This document shows positions 40,828 through 50,019 of a DNA stretch of 64,000 bases, one piece after another; position 1 is the stretch's first letter, and every line of letters begins with the position of its first letter. The notes below the pieces were generated by a model. The model made no database searches. It was given only the letters and a program-made list of their open reading frames with translations, and was not told the origin of the DNA. The position numbers were made by a program, and so were the translations under genes. Source of the stretch: Bacteroidota bacterium (GTDB lineage Bacteria > Bacteroidota > Bacteroidia > Bacteroidales > FEN-979); NCBI GenBank assembly GCA_026391795.1, contig JAPLDI010000028.1:53480-117479 (forward strand), in the 5' to 3' direction.

Positions 40828-42789
40828 ATGCGTACTCTATTTATCCTGACATTCATTTCCCTAAGTCTGGGTCTTTTCTCTCAGGAAGTCATTACAGGGT
40901 TACAGTTCAATCCTGTCGTAAAAGAGCAATTCCTGAAAGACAGAATGCTGAAAACAGGCAATGTTGAAGATACGATCCCTATAACACTGCCATTCTACGA
41001 TGATTTTTCTTCCGGTGGCGTATTCCCTTCTCCCCTTCGCTGGATCGACCGGTATGGCTTTGTAAATACAGATTACCCCATTTACCCGGTTAACCGGGGA
41101 GTTTTGACAATGGATGCGATCAACGATTCAGGCTCCATGTACCCCGATGCCGTTGGCGGACCGCAAACCTTCATTGCCGATCATCTGACCTCACGTTACG
41201 TGCGACTCGATTCTGTTTTTTCACCTCTGCCCCGGGCCTTAAGTCCTGCCGATTCAGTCTACCTGAGTTTTTATTACCAGCCCCAGGGATGGGGGTTGCC
41301 TCCCCATAACTCCGATTCACTTGTTTTGCAGTTTTTATTGGTACCCAAACACGACAGCCTTGCTGCAGGTGATACAACCCACTATATCATCCCCGACAGA
41401 TGGAGACACATCTGGTCGGACCGTGGCATGTCTGTTGACAGTTTCTATCTGGAAAATAACACCTACTTCAGGCGGGTGATCCTTCCCATCACAGATACTG
41501 TCTTTTTCAAACCGACGTTCAGGTTTCAGTTTTATAATTATGTCAGCCTGGCAGAGGGCACGCAGCCCAGCTGGCAAAGCAACTGCAGCCAGTGGAACAT
41601 CGATGCGGTTTACCTGAACCAAGGGCGCAACCTCTATGACACCGTTCATCCGGAAATCAGGTTCGTTGAACGAGCACCTTCGATCCTGAAGAACTACCAG
41701 TCGATGCCCTACACGCAATTCTGCAACAACCCCTCCAGCGAGATGATCGATTCTTTATCGATCATACTTTCGAACCGGGATGCGGTTGCCCACAGCGTGA
41801 ACTATTCTTACCTGGTCACCGAGTCAGGAGGCAGTTTTACCAAAAGCTATGAAACGCCGCCGATCAATCTCCTGCCCTATAACCAATATGCTTTTGGCTA
41901 CGCCACACATCCGCCCATTCCCTTTACCCTGCCGATCTCCTCTGCCGACTCCAACCTTTTTGAAGTAAGGCACATCGTGAAAGATCTTGCTTCCGGGTCA
42001 ACCATGGCAGATACCATCCTGGGTTATCAGAAATTTTATAACTATTATTCGTACGATGACGGGACTCCGGAGGCAGGTTATGGATTGAAAGGGACCGGGG
42101 GAAGGATGGCCTACAGGTTCAGGCTGAACAAATCACCTGACACCCTAAGGGCCGTGCGCATTTATTTCAACCATACGCTTGACCGAAGCAACATCCAGTT
42201 CTTCTATCTCACCGTCTGGAATGACAACAGCGGATTTCCTGGTGATACTGCCTATTCCCGGCTGGTTTTGCCATGGTATTCCGACAGCCTGAACAAATTT
42301 ACCGAGTACCGTCTTGATAAACCGGTCAGGATCAGCGGGCCGTTTTATGTCGGGACAGAACAGACGACTGACGATAATCTTAATATAGGACTTGACAACA
42401 ATGACAACGCCTCCGCAAATCTCTTTTACAACGTAACCGGGGCCTGGATCGCCTCGTCAATATCCGGTGCTCCCATGATCCGGCCTGTGATCGGGAAACC
42501 GCTTCCCCCCGAAGGGATAAACGAACTGGAATCGAAGGGGAGAATGAAAGTATATCCGAATCCCTGTTCTACGGGACGGGTATACATCTCCCTTGAGGAG
42601 TCTGTGAATTTTCAGAACATGGGAGCCTGGACAATTTCCATCTCCGGTATGACAGGGCAACAGGTTTATCATTCTCAGGGGACCGATGCAGTGGATGTTT
42701 CTGCACTTCCTTCGGGTGTCTATATCCTTGAAGCTTTGAATACGGTGACTGTTCAGCATTTTGTGTCCAAACTGGTCATCATGAAATAA
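40828..42789 (+). CDS. Large secreted protein with type IX sorting domain
   Basis: 653 residues with a signal peptide (MRTLFILTFISLSLGLFSQ). The body is beta-rich: a region opening LPFYDDFSSGGVFPSPLRWI resembles the start of laminin-G/MAM-type modules found in Bacteroidota surface proteins. A type A sorting domain closes it (MKVYPNPCSTGRVYISLEES, then LPSGVYILEAL and KLVIMK). No catalytic motif was recognised. It sits between the PASTA and rluD genes on the same strand. The in-frame GTG at 40825 precedes the preferred ATG. Confidence 0.82.
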   Translation: MRTLFILTFISLSLGLFSQEVITGLQFNPVVKEQFLKDRMLKTGNVEDTIPITLPFYDDFSSGGVFPSPLRWIDRYGFVNTDYPIYPVNRGVLTMDAINDSGSMYPDAVGGPQTFIADHLTSRYVRLDSVFSPLPRALSPADSVYLSFYYQPQGWGLPPHNSDSLVLQFLLVPKHDSLAAGDTTHYIIPDRWRHIWSDRGMSVDSFYLENNTYFRRVILPITDTVFFKPTFRFQFYNYVSLAEGTQPSWQSNCSQWNIDAVYLNQGRNLYDTVHPEIRFVERAPSILKNYQSMPYTQFCNNPSSEMIDSLSIILSNRDAVAHSVNYSYLVTESGGSFTKSYETPPINLLPYNQYAFGYATHPPIPFTLPISSADSNLFEVRHIVKDLASGSTMADTILGYQKFYNYYSYDDGTPEAGYGLKGTGGRMAYRFRLNKSPDTLRAVRIYFNHTLDRSNIQFFYLTVWNDNSGFPGDTAYSRLVLPWYSDSLNKFTEYRLDKPVRISGPFYVGTEQTTDDNLNIGLDNNDNASANLFYNVTGAWIASSISGAPMIRPVIGKPLPPEGINELESKGRMKVYPNPCSTGRVYISLEESVNFQNMGAWTISISGMTGQQVYHSQGTDAVDVSALPSGVYILEALNTVTVQHFVSKLVIMK

Positions 42790-42816
42790 TCCTCTCGCAA
42801 TAACTTCATTCCCCGT

Positions 42817-43857
42817 ATGACCGCAAACAACATCCCCGCCGACGAGAGTACCGAAATGTATGAACACTTCCGGTTTGTTGTTGATAAAGGACAGGGACTT
42901 ATCCGCATTGATAAATATCTTGCCGACAAGATGGAGAATGCTTCGCGGACCCGGATCCAGAATGCGGCCCAGGCAGGTTCCATCCTTGTGAATGATAGTG
43001 CCATCAAACCCAATTACAGGGTCAAGCCGGGAGATGTGATCAGCATCGTTCTTCCTCAGCCGCCAAGGGATTCTGAGATTTACCCGGAGAATATCCCGTT
43101 TACGATCCTCTACGAAGATTCAGATATCATCGTGATCAACAAGGATGCCGGGATGGTGGTCCACCCGGGTCACGGCAATTTTACCGGCACCTTGCAGAAT
43201 GCGCTCCTGTATCATTTTCAGACCACCCGCAAGGATGAACCGGAGCCCAAAGTATACCTGGTCCACCGGATTGACAAAGACACCTCAGGGATCCTGCTGG
43301 TTGCCAAAAACGAGATCGCCCAGATCCGGCTGGCCAAGCAGTTTTTCGAACATACCATCAACCGTAAATACACCGCACTGGTTTGGGGAAACCTGCAGGA
43401 AAACGAAGGAACCATCTCCGGTTTTATCGCCCGTGATCCCCGCGACAGGCTGGTGATGAAAATTTTTGACCAGGAAGACAAGGGCCGGAATTCGGTGACA
43501 CATTACAGCGTGACCGAACGGTTCGGATACGTGACACTCGTGGAATGTGTGCTGGAAACCGGAAGGACACACCAGATCCGTGCACACTTCAAACACATCG
43601 GTCATCCCCTCTTCAACGACGAGAAATACGGAGGCAACGAGATCCTGAAAGGCACAACCTTTACAAAATATAAACAGTTTGTCCTGAATTGCTTTAAACT
43701 GATGCCACGACAGGCTCTGCATGCCAGGTCACTCGGATTCGTTCATCCTTCCACCCGTGAATACATCCATTTTGACAGCGAACTCCCTGCTGACTTTCAG
43801 TCTGTCATTGAAAAATGGAGAGGATACAGTGTTCACAAGGCCCTGGAGGAAGAATAA
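42817..43857 (+). CDS. RluA/RluD-family pseudouridine synthase
   Basis: 346 residues: an N-terminal S4 RNA-binding domain (IRIDKYLADKMENASRTRIQ), then the catalytic domain with VVHPGHGNFTGTLQNALL and HRIDKDTSGILLVAKN, where the catalytic Asp is about residue 153, and ETGRTHQIRAHFKHIGHPL. It modifies uridines in 23S rRNA; RluD is the closest guess by architecture. It starts 28 bp after the cargo gene. Confidence 0.92.
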   Translation: MTANNIPADESTEMYEHFRFVVDKGQGLIRIDKYLADKMENASRTRIQNAAQAGSILVNDSAIKPNYRVKPGDVISIVLPQPPRDSEIYPENIPFTILYEDSDIIVINKDAGMVVHPGHGNFTGTLQNALLYHFQTTRKDEPEPKVYLVHRIDKDTSGILLVAKNEIAQIRLAKQFFEHTINRKYTALVWGNLQENEGTISGFIARDPRDRLVMKIFDQEDKGRNSVTHYSVTERFGYVTLVECVLETGRTHQIRAHFKHIGHPLFNDEKYGGNEILKGTTFTKYKQFVLNCFKLMPRQALHARSLGFVHPSTREYIHFDSELPADFQSVIEKWRGYSVHKALEEE

Positions 43858-43884
43858 GTCAATTACGAATTACAAACTCGTATC

Positions 43885-44634
43885 ATGGAAAGTCGGAGTA
43901 AAGCGGGATTCATAGATCACCTCGTATCGTACTACTTCTGGTTCAGCCTCTTTTTTATTTCTGCACTGCTTTTTCCTTTCACATTGATAATCTGGATCGT
44001 AACCGTTCTGTTTGATACAAGACGTTTTATTCTCCACAAAGCAACCTGTGTCTGGTCCGATATTGTTTTGTTTATCAATCCTTACTGGAGAACCCGCGTA
44101 ACAGGAAAAAATAAAATCGATCCGAAAGAAACCTATGTGATGGTGTCAAATCATCAGTCAGGTGCAGATATCCTTGTTCTTTTCAGGTTGTATTCCCATT
44201 ATAAATGGGTTGCAAAACAATCGCTGTTTTTTTACCCTTTTATCGGCTGGAACATGTGGCTGAACGGTTACATTCCCATTGTGAGATCGCGGGGAAGAAG
44301 CAAGCTGATGATGATGGATAAAGCCGTTAACACTGTAAAAGCCGGTAATTCGGTGATGCTGTTCCCCGAGGGAACGCGTACCCGCGACGGGAACATTCAA
44401 CCTTTTAAAACCGGGGCTTTCCGAATCGCCCTGGATACCAAATCCCCGATCCTTCCGATTGCAATCAAAGGAACCTTTTCTGCCATCAACAAAAACAGCC
44501 TCCTGATCCATAAGAATTATGATATCCGTGTGGTGGTGCTCGATCCGATCCCCTATGATGAGATCGAACACCTGGATCCGAAGGAGATTGCAACAAAAGT
44601 TCACGATCTCATAGCTAATGAGCTGACGAGTTGA
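43885..44634 (+). CDS. plsC: 1-acyl-sn-glycerol-3-phosphate acyltransferase
   Basis: 249 residues with two N-terminal hydrophobic segments and the acyltransferase motifs HQSGAD (H90, D95) and FPEGTRTRDG, and a later PILPIAIKGTF. It acylates lysophosphatidic acid in phospholipid synthesis. The final residues (ANELTS) are encoded by a GAGCTGATGA-type repeat, and the gene overlaps the 3' end of the convergent mqnE by 20 bases. Confidence 0.9.
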   Translation: MESRSKAGFIDHLVSYYFWFSLFFISALLFPFTLIIWIVTVLFDTRRFILHKATCVWSDIVLFINPYWRTRVTGKNKIDPKETYVMVSNHQSGADILVLFRLYSHYKWVAKQSLFFYPFIGWNMWLNGYIPIVRSRGRSKLMMMDKAVNTVKAGNSVMLFPEGTRTRDGNIQPFKTGAFRIALDTKSPILPIAIKGTFSAINKNSLLIHKNYDIRVVVLDPIPYDEIEHLDPKEIATKVHDLIANELTS

Positions 44635-44643
44635 TGAGCTGAT
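44614..44643. repeat. GAGCTGACGAGTTGATGAGC repeat shared by two gene ends
   Basis: Three GAGCTGATGA-type units span the overlapping 3' ends of plsC and mqnE. Both stop codons lie within or at the edge of the repeat. Confidence 0.75.
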
Positions 44644-45742
44644 ACAGCGAATCCCTCTCCACCGGGTTCCGCTTTGCCTGCACTATCAGTTCCCTCATCT
44701 CCGAAACCGTCATCCTGGGATTTTGTTCGGAGGCTCCTGCCAGTGAATAGATGCTTGTGGTATCGTTGATGGTCCCATCCATATCGTCGACACCGAAGGA
44801 GAGTGACAACTGTGCAAGCGGTTTGCCGATCATCGGCCAGTACCCTTTCAGATGGGGGAAATTGTCGAGGAAGATGCGTGCCACGGCATAGTTCTTCATA
44901 TCCTCCACAACGGAAGTTTCATGTACGCCCGATAATTCATTATTGCTGTTCCTGAATTTCAGCGGGATGAATGCGTTGAATCGGCCGAAACGGTCCTGGG
45001 AATCGCGCAGCAGGCTCATATGGCTGATGCGGTGGCCATAATTCTCGATGTGCCCGTAGAGCATGGTCGCATTCGACGTGATCCCCAGCCGGTGTGCTGT
45101 TTCATGGATCTCAAGCCATTTTTCGGCAGAGGTTTTTGATGCACAGATCTCCTGACGTATCTTTTCATCAAAGATCTCGGCACCTCCTCCCGGGATGGAA
45201 TCCAGCCCTGCTGCCTGCAGGAATTTTAACCCCTGTTCAACGCTGACCTTTGCTTTGTTCAGAATGTATTCAAGTTCAACCGCTGATAATGCCTTGATGT
45301 GGAGATCAGGGCGGACCGATTTTATCTTGCGGAATAGTTTCTCGTAATAATAGATATCCTTTTCGGGATGAACGGCCCCGGTGATGTGGACCTCTTTCAC
45401 ATTCCGATCCTGGCTGACGACTGTAGCAAGCATCTCCTCGACTGTGAGATCCCATTTCCGGGGACTGAAGTGATGGGAATAGGAACAGAACCGGCATTTG
45501 TTCACACAGATGTTGGTAGGTTCGATGTGGAAGTTCCGGATAAAAAAAACATCATCCGAATTGAGACGGAACCTCACCTGTTCAGCAAGCATCGCCAGGA
45601 AACCCAGTTCGCCTTTTTCATAGAGAAGAATTCCTTCTTCAGGATTGATCCTTTCACCGGCAATAACCTTTTCTGCAATGCGCATCAACGGAACCGGCAA
45701 CCTCGAAAAGGGCATAAAATGCTCATTGAAAACATGTTCCAT
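44615..45742 (-). CDS. mqnE: Aminofutalosine synthase (radical SAM)
   Basis: A 375-residue radical SAM enzyme. The iron-sulfur cluster cysteines are C79, C83 and C86 in NICVNKCRFCSYSHH. VKEVHITGAVHPEKDIYYYE and AGLDSIPGGGAEIFD are typical of the MqnE/MqnC/CofH group. Length and sequence favour MqnE, which adds the radical of SAM to chorismate-derived 3-(1-carboxyvinyloxy)benzoate in the futalosine pathway. mqnB and mqnD lie 6-7 kb away and ubiE further upstream. It is convergent with plsC and follows a protease gene with a 4-bp gap. Confidence 0.9.
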   Translation of the reverse strand: MEHVFNEHFMPFSRLPVPLMRIAEKVIAGERINPEEGILLYEKGELGFLAMLAEQVRFRLNSDDVFFIRNFHIEPTNICVNKCRFCSYSHHFSPRKWDLTVEEMLATVVSQDRNVKEVHITGAVHPEKDIYYYEKLFRKIKSVRPDLHIKALSAVELEYILNKAKVSVEQGLKFLQAAGLDSIPGGGAEIFDEKIRQEICASKTSAEKWLEIHETAHRLGITSNATMLYGHIENYGHRISHMSLLRDSQDRFGRFNAFIPLKFRNSNNELSGVHETSVVEDMKNYAVARIFLDNFPHLKGYWPMIGKPLAQLSLSFGVDDMDGTINDTTSIYSLAGASEQNPRMTVSEMRELIVQAKRNPVERDSLYQLINSSAH

Positions 45743-45746
45743 CCGG

Positions 45747-47414
45747 TTATTGTCTGATCATTTTTACGGTAACAACGGATCCGGGAAAGGTGATCCTTAG
45801 AAAATAAACACCGGAGGATAATCCCGGAAAAGAGAAAGAAACCGGGGCTGAATCAACCGGGGTGATTGTTCCCGACCAGAGCAGGCCACCCAGAAGGCTG
45901 AGAACTTCGACTCCGGCTGCCTGCCCGTTCCGGCCGTCAATCTCAATCTCAATTTTATCTGTAAAAGGATTGGGAGAAAGTTTAACCGCTATTTTTTCAG
46001 AAAGTACCGGTATTCTCAGGGAAATCCCACCCAGGGTTTTCAGCCCGGTATTGTCGGGATCAAGCCAGTCTTTTAACCGCACGGTGGAGTCGGCCCCGTT
46101 TTTGTCCCACGACCAGGAAAACATCCCATAATAATCAGGTAAAAAAAGACTCCCGGGATCACAGGAAGAGTCTCCTCCCGTCAGGGTGCCAACGATTCGC
46201 CCCTGGTTGTCGAACAGGGGGGATCCGGAAGATCCCGGCTCAGTGACCCCATGGCCGTTGGGTGTTGCAATCCAGTAAACCTTCCAGTGGCAGGGATTAG
46301 GATTGGAGAGGTAATTCGATGAAACGAGCGCTTTATTATAGGTAGATATTTTCTTGATAAGCCCCCCGGGATGATGGCTGCCAACTCCGGCAGGGCTGGT
46401 GGTGTCTTTCCGGCTCCACCCGTTGAAATAAACATCATAGGCCTCCGGAATGTTTTCATTCAGTTTTACCAGGCAGAAATCAGAGCCGGTATCTCCCTGG
46501 TTTCCTCCGTGAGCTTTAAGTTTAGCACCGGTCATGGTATTTGTAGAGGCCGCCAGCGTACCTGTGCATGTGGCAGCTTCATACCCGAAATAGAAGATCC
46601 ATTCTTCAATATCGGTTGAATCGGCACCGAAAAGGCAATGGTCGGCTGTAAGAACATAAGGCACGCGGTTGTTGCGGGCATTGTTCAGCAGGGAGCCTGA
46701 GCACCAGTAACTACTTCCGTTCTTTTTTATTTTAATCCGGGTCACGCCTTTTACTTCCGGTTGCCAGAGATCCCCTTCCGGGCACTTCACGTTAACCTCG
46801 CAGGTACCCGCAGGGCTTTCAGCATTCCGGTATGCATCCAGGAAGCCCACCCCGCGGTAGGCATAATCGATGCTGTAAATATGGATCGAAGGAGCTGTCA
46901 GGGCATCTTCAGGTTCGAAATATTCCAGAATAAACCGGTCGCCGGCTATCAGCTCGGTGGCAAAATGGCCACGGAGTACATTATTGGAAGAAGTAAAGGC
47001 TCCGATCACCTGTGTTTTTGAAGGGTCGTACAGGAATACTTTTCCACCTTCAGGTAAAATAAATTTATCAAAATAGGCGGAGAGTGCGAGTGCACCGGGA
47101 ACAGTAACAGAAACCCTCCAGATACGTCCCCCATCCTGAAGCCGTTCCCATTTACCGGAACTTTCAGGACTGATGTCAACCGGCAGAATCACGGCAAACC
47201 GGTAAGGAGAAGGAAACTTTTCGTCTTCGATGCGGATCCCGGCCAGGTCAGGGCTGTTCAAACGAATTACGTTGTTGTCATCCGACGCCATTGAATACGT
47301 AGTACTGGCAGGAACACCTCCCGAACCGGATTGCCCCATCAGGATTCCGGAAGGGACCATCGAGATAAGGAAGATGAAGAGCACCGAACAATATTTTGCT
47401 TTTCTCACGATCAT
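45747..47414 (-). CDS. Secreted trypsin-like serine protease with type IX sorting domain
   Basis: 555 residues with a signal peptide (SVLFIFLISMVPSGILMG). The protease domain (about 210-435) resembles Achromobacter lysyl endopeptidase. The triad is H259 in LTADHCLF, D312 in GSDFCLVKL and S396 in GSSGSPLFD. The N-terminal ~190 residues may act as a prodomain. A type A sorting domain ends the protein (KLSPNPFTDKIEIEID, LSSGVYFLRI). The catalytic residues are intact, so an active extracellular protease is expected. It is upstream of mqnE by 4 bp and could be co-transcribed with it, although the functions differ. Confidence 0.87.
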   Translation of the reverse strand: MIVRKAKYCSVLFIFLISMVPSGILMGQSGSGGVPASTTYSMASDDNNVIRLNSPDLAGIRIEDEKFPSPYRFAVILPVDISPESSGKWERLQDGGRIWRVSVTVPGALALSAYFDKFILPEGGKVFLYDPSKTQVIGAFTSSNNVLRGHFATELIAGDRFILEYFEPEDALTAPSIHIYSIDYAYRGVGFLDAYRNAESPAGTCEVNVKCPEGDLWQPEVKGVTRIKIKKNGSSYWCSGSLLNNARNNRVPYVLTADHCLFGADSTDIEEWIFYFGYEAATCTGTLAASTNTMTGAKLKAHGGNQGDTGSDFCLVKLNENIPEAYDVYFNGWSRKDTTSPAGVGSHHPGGLIKKISTYNKALVSSNYLSNPNPCHWKVYWIATPNGHGVTEPGSSGSPLFDNQGRIVGTLTGGDSSCDPGSLFLPDYYGMFSWSWDKNGADSTVRLKDWLDPDNTGLKTLGGISLRIPVLSEKIAVKLSPNPFTDKIEIEIDGRNGQAAGVEVLSLLGGLLWSGTITPVDSAPVSFSFPGLSSGVYFLRITFPGSVVTVKMIRQ

Positions 47415-47436
47415 AGTATTAAGGCAGATAAGCAGA

Positions 47437-49869
47437 TTAATTTACCACTGCAATTTTCTTCATGATCCTTCCCTGGCCCGAATTAATCACGAGGTAATAA
47501 ATTCCTGAAGATAACCCGGAAAGGGATAGCCTGTAATCTTCACCAGGGTTTCGGTTCACGTGAACCTCGTTCAAAACCGATCCCGTCTCATTCAGCAGCG
47601 TAAGGTCACCTGCAAACATCTGACGATTGCCGAAATTAACGAAAACATGGTCACTGGCCGGGTTCGGGTACATCCGGATACCGTTCGCTGAGACAAACTC
47701 TTCCACACCGAGGGCGGAACCTATCTCAATATCGTCGATCATGAAAATGAACTGATCGTCGGAAACACAATTGATCCCGATATAAACATCCTGGCCGGCA
47801 TAGGCTGACAGTGAAAAGCTTTGCCGTGTCCAGTCAGCCGGAGCATCGAGTGGGGTGTTGTTCAGCATTACGAAACTGGACGGGTTACTCGTTGTAGTTG
47901 ACACACCGACGTTGAATTTCTCAAGAAGGTAGGAAATGTTATAGGTCTGCACCCAGAAACGGATGCTGGGATTGCTTCCCAGTGTCATTTTCGGGGAGAT
48001 CAGCCATTTGTCATTCGGAGCATAGGCAGTTACCGAGGAGAAACAGGCACCAAACTTGGATCCCGAATGGGGAGTCATATTCCTTGGCGGAGGGACGGCA
48101 TGAGAAGGATTGAAACAGATGAATGACATCGGAACACCGCTGTTCGGGAAACTCACGGAGTCGATTCCGTAAGTAGGCCCGCCATTAACATCATAAACAG
48201 ACCACGGTGAAAAATTCAGTGTAAAATCATCCAGGCTTTCAAAATCGAGCGACATATAAGAAGGATAACCTGTCACAGTGATGTAACTCACTTTGGTCAG
48301 TGAATCCGCACCGGTTCCATCGCTGATCTTAAGGCTGACATTGTATGTTCCCGGGATGTCATAACGGATATTGGCAGGATTTTCAATATCTGCATTTGGA
48401 GGAAATCCCCCCGGGAAGGTCCACCTCCAGGAAGTCGGATTCCCGGTTGACTCATCCGTAAAACTCACCTTCTCGCCTGCCCGTATTGTAGTCTTGTCAG
48501 AAGAAAATCCGGCGGTAAGGGAAGAAGCGGAACTGGGTGTCACTTCAAGGTCGTCAATCATAAAAAGAAAAGCATTGTCAGATACACACTGAACAGCCAC
48601 ATATACTTTCTGGTTATTGTAACCGGAAAGCGAATAGACCTTCTTCGTCCATTGCAGTGGTGCAATCTCCGGAACCACCCCCGAAAGCAGCGTAAAACTG
48701 GAAGGATTGTTGTCGGTTGCGGAAACGAGAACATTGAACTTTTCAAGACCATACTGGTCTGTGTATGATCGTTCCCAGAATGCAAACTGTCCGTTGGTGC
48801 CCAGCTGGATCTGAGGGGATATGAACCAGTCGTTGTTCGGAACGTGGATGGCAGCAAATGAGGCGCCGAACCTGCTGCCATCATGAGGCTGGATCTCTGG
48901 ATCGGTTGCCATTGAAGGATTAACCTGGGCAGGGTTGAAGGCGATGAAAGCCATGGGGGAACCGTTGTTCGGAAAAGTATGATCCAGGATTCCGTAGGTA
49001 CTGTCAGCATCCATATCCCGCACCGTCCAGGGGCTGAAGTTCAGCGAAAAATCGGAAACCGTCTCAAAGTCCATCTTCACACTGCTGGCAGGCTGGTCAG
49101 GCGCAAGGTTAAAAATTGCCCCCTGCGCGTAATTGTAATTTTCAGTGCCGGGCGTCAGGCCGGTGAGGGGAAAAAAGCCATCATTCTTCCCTCCGTCTCC
49201 CCAGTTAAAATGAAAAGTATCGGTTCCCTGGTAGCCATCACAGATAAAATATTTCTCATTCGTGCCGCCGTCATTTCCATAGTAGAGCAAAGGCCTTCCG
49301 GCATCGAGTTCAGCCCGGAGCATCGATCTCCACTGATCGGCCGGATAATCGGCTTTCCATTTCCAGATTGCAGTTTTGCTGTAGCCAAAATAAATGCGGA
49401 AGGCGGTATCAATCAGCGAAGAAACGGAGGATGATTTTACAGGACCGTAATTCATCTCCTGCCCTACTCCGCAATGGTAGATCAGCGTGGATACAGCGTC
49501 ATTCGAAGATGCCAGCGTATCCGTCATATCGAGCCAGTTATAGGTAGCCGCACTGAAGTTTACATAAAGGTTTCCATACTGAGGGTGCGTATAGGTGTGT
49601 GAACTGTATCCATGAGGTGGATAATTATAATATTTCATGATCTGTGCCATGGCAACAGCGCCGCTACCGGCAAAAGCGTGATAGCAGGAAGTAGCAGCAG
49701 TGACGTCGGCCGGGCACTTCTCATCATAATAACAACCCTGGTTCCAGTGAACGGTGACCATCGGACCAACATCCAGGGGGTGCTTTCCGGGACCCTCACC
49801 CTTTGCAGGGAGAACCTGCCTGAAAAAAAACAACGTGAGAAGAATGAGGAAAGTAAATTTCAAGTTCAT
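47437..49869 (-). CDS. C10 peptidase-like (streptopain fold) protein, probably catalytically dead, with adhesin-like domains
   Basis: 810 residues with a signal peptide (LKFTFLILLTLFFFRQVLPA). Residues 38-260 match the C10 cysteine peptidase fold (VHWNQGCYYDEKCP and AMAQIMKYYNYPPHGYSSHT). The catalytic Cys expected in the GCVATAMAQ motif is Ser (S69 in AGSGAVAMAQ). The catalytic His expected before the AF-x-x-DGY motif is Lys (K206 in EKYFICDGY). The Trp of NWGWGG is Asp (NWGDGG). No inhibitory propeptide is evident. Two choice-of-anchor/MAM-like modules with a PKD domain between them (FSSDKTTIRAGEKVSFTDES) follow, then a type A sorting domain (MYPNPASDHVFVNFG). It may be a binding protein derived from a protease. 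It follows a TATCTTTG element at 49897-49904 and precedes the serine protease gene by 22 bp. Confidence 0.82.
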   Translation of the reverse strand: MNLKFTFLILLTLFFFRQVLPAKGEGPGKHPLDVGPMVTVHWNQGCYYDEKCPADVTAATSCYHAFAGSGAVAMAQIMKYYNYPPHGYSSHTYTHPQYGNLYVNFSAATYNWLDMTDTLASSNDAVSTLIYHCGVGQEMNYGPVKSSSVSSLIDTAFRIYFGYSKTAIWKWKADYPADQWRSMLRAELDAGRPLLYYGNDGGTNEKYFICDGYQGTDTFHFNWGDGGKNDGFFPLTGLTPGTENYNYAQGAIFNLAPDQPASSVKMDFETVSDFSLNFSPWTVRDMDADSTYGILDHTFPNNGSPMAFIAFNPAQVNPSMATDPEIQPHDGSRFGASFAAIHVPNNDWFISPQIQLGTNGQFAFWERSYTDQYGLEKFNVLVSATDNNPSSFTLLSGVVPEIAPLQWTKKVYSLSGYNNQKVYVAVQCVSDNAFLFMIDDLEVTPSSASSLTAGFSSDKTTIRAGEKVSFTDESTGNPTSWRWTFPGGFPPNADIENPANIRYDIPGTYNVSLKISDGTGADSLTKVSYITVTGYPSYMSLDFESLDDFTLNFSPWSVYDVNGGPTYGIDSVSFPNSGVPMSFICFNPSHAVPPPRNMTPHSGSKFGACFSSVTAYAPNDKWLISPKMTLGSNPSIRFWVQTYNISYLLEKFNVGVSTTTSNPSSFVMLNNTPLDAPADWTRQSFSLSAYAGQDVYIGINCVSDDQFIFMIDDIEIGSALGVEEFVSANGIRMYPNPASDHVFVNFGNRQMFAGDLTLLNETGSVLNEVHVNRNPGEDYRLSLSGLSSGIYYLVINSGQGRIMKKIAVVN

Positions 49870-50019
49870 GGAGGAGATCGTTCTAAATATTTTCTACAAA
49901 GATAACCATTACCGGAAAAATGAAACCGCTCAATCCGAATTTACCAATATTGTATTACTTTTGAAACCACTTTGTGACGTTGTGACTTTTTTTTACAAAC
50001 TCCTTATCTTATAATCCCT

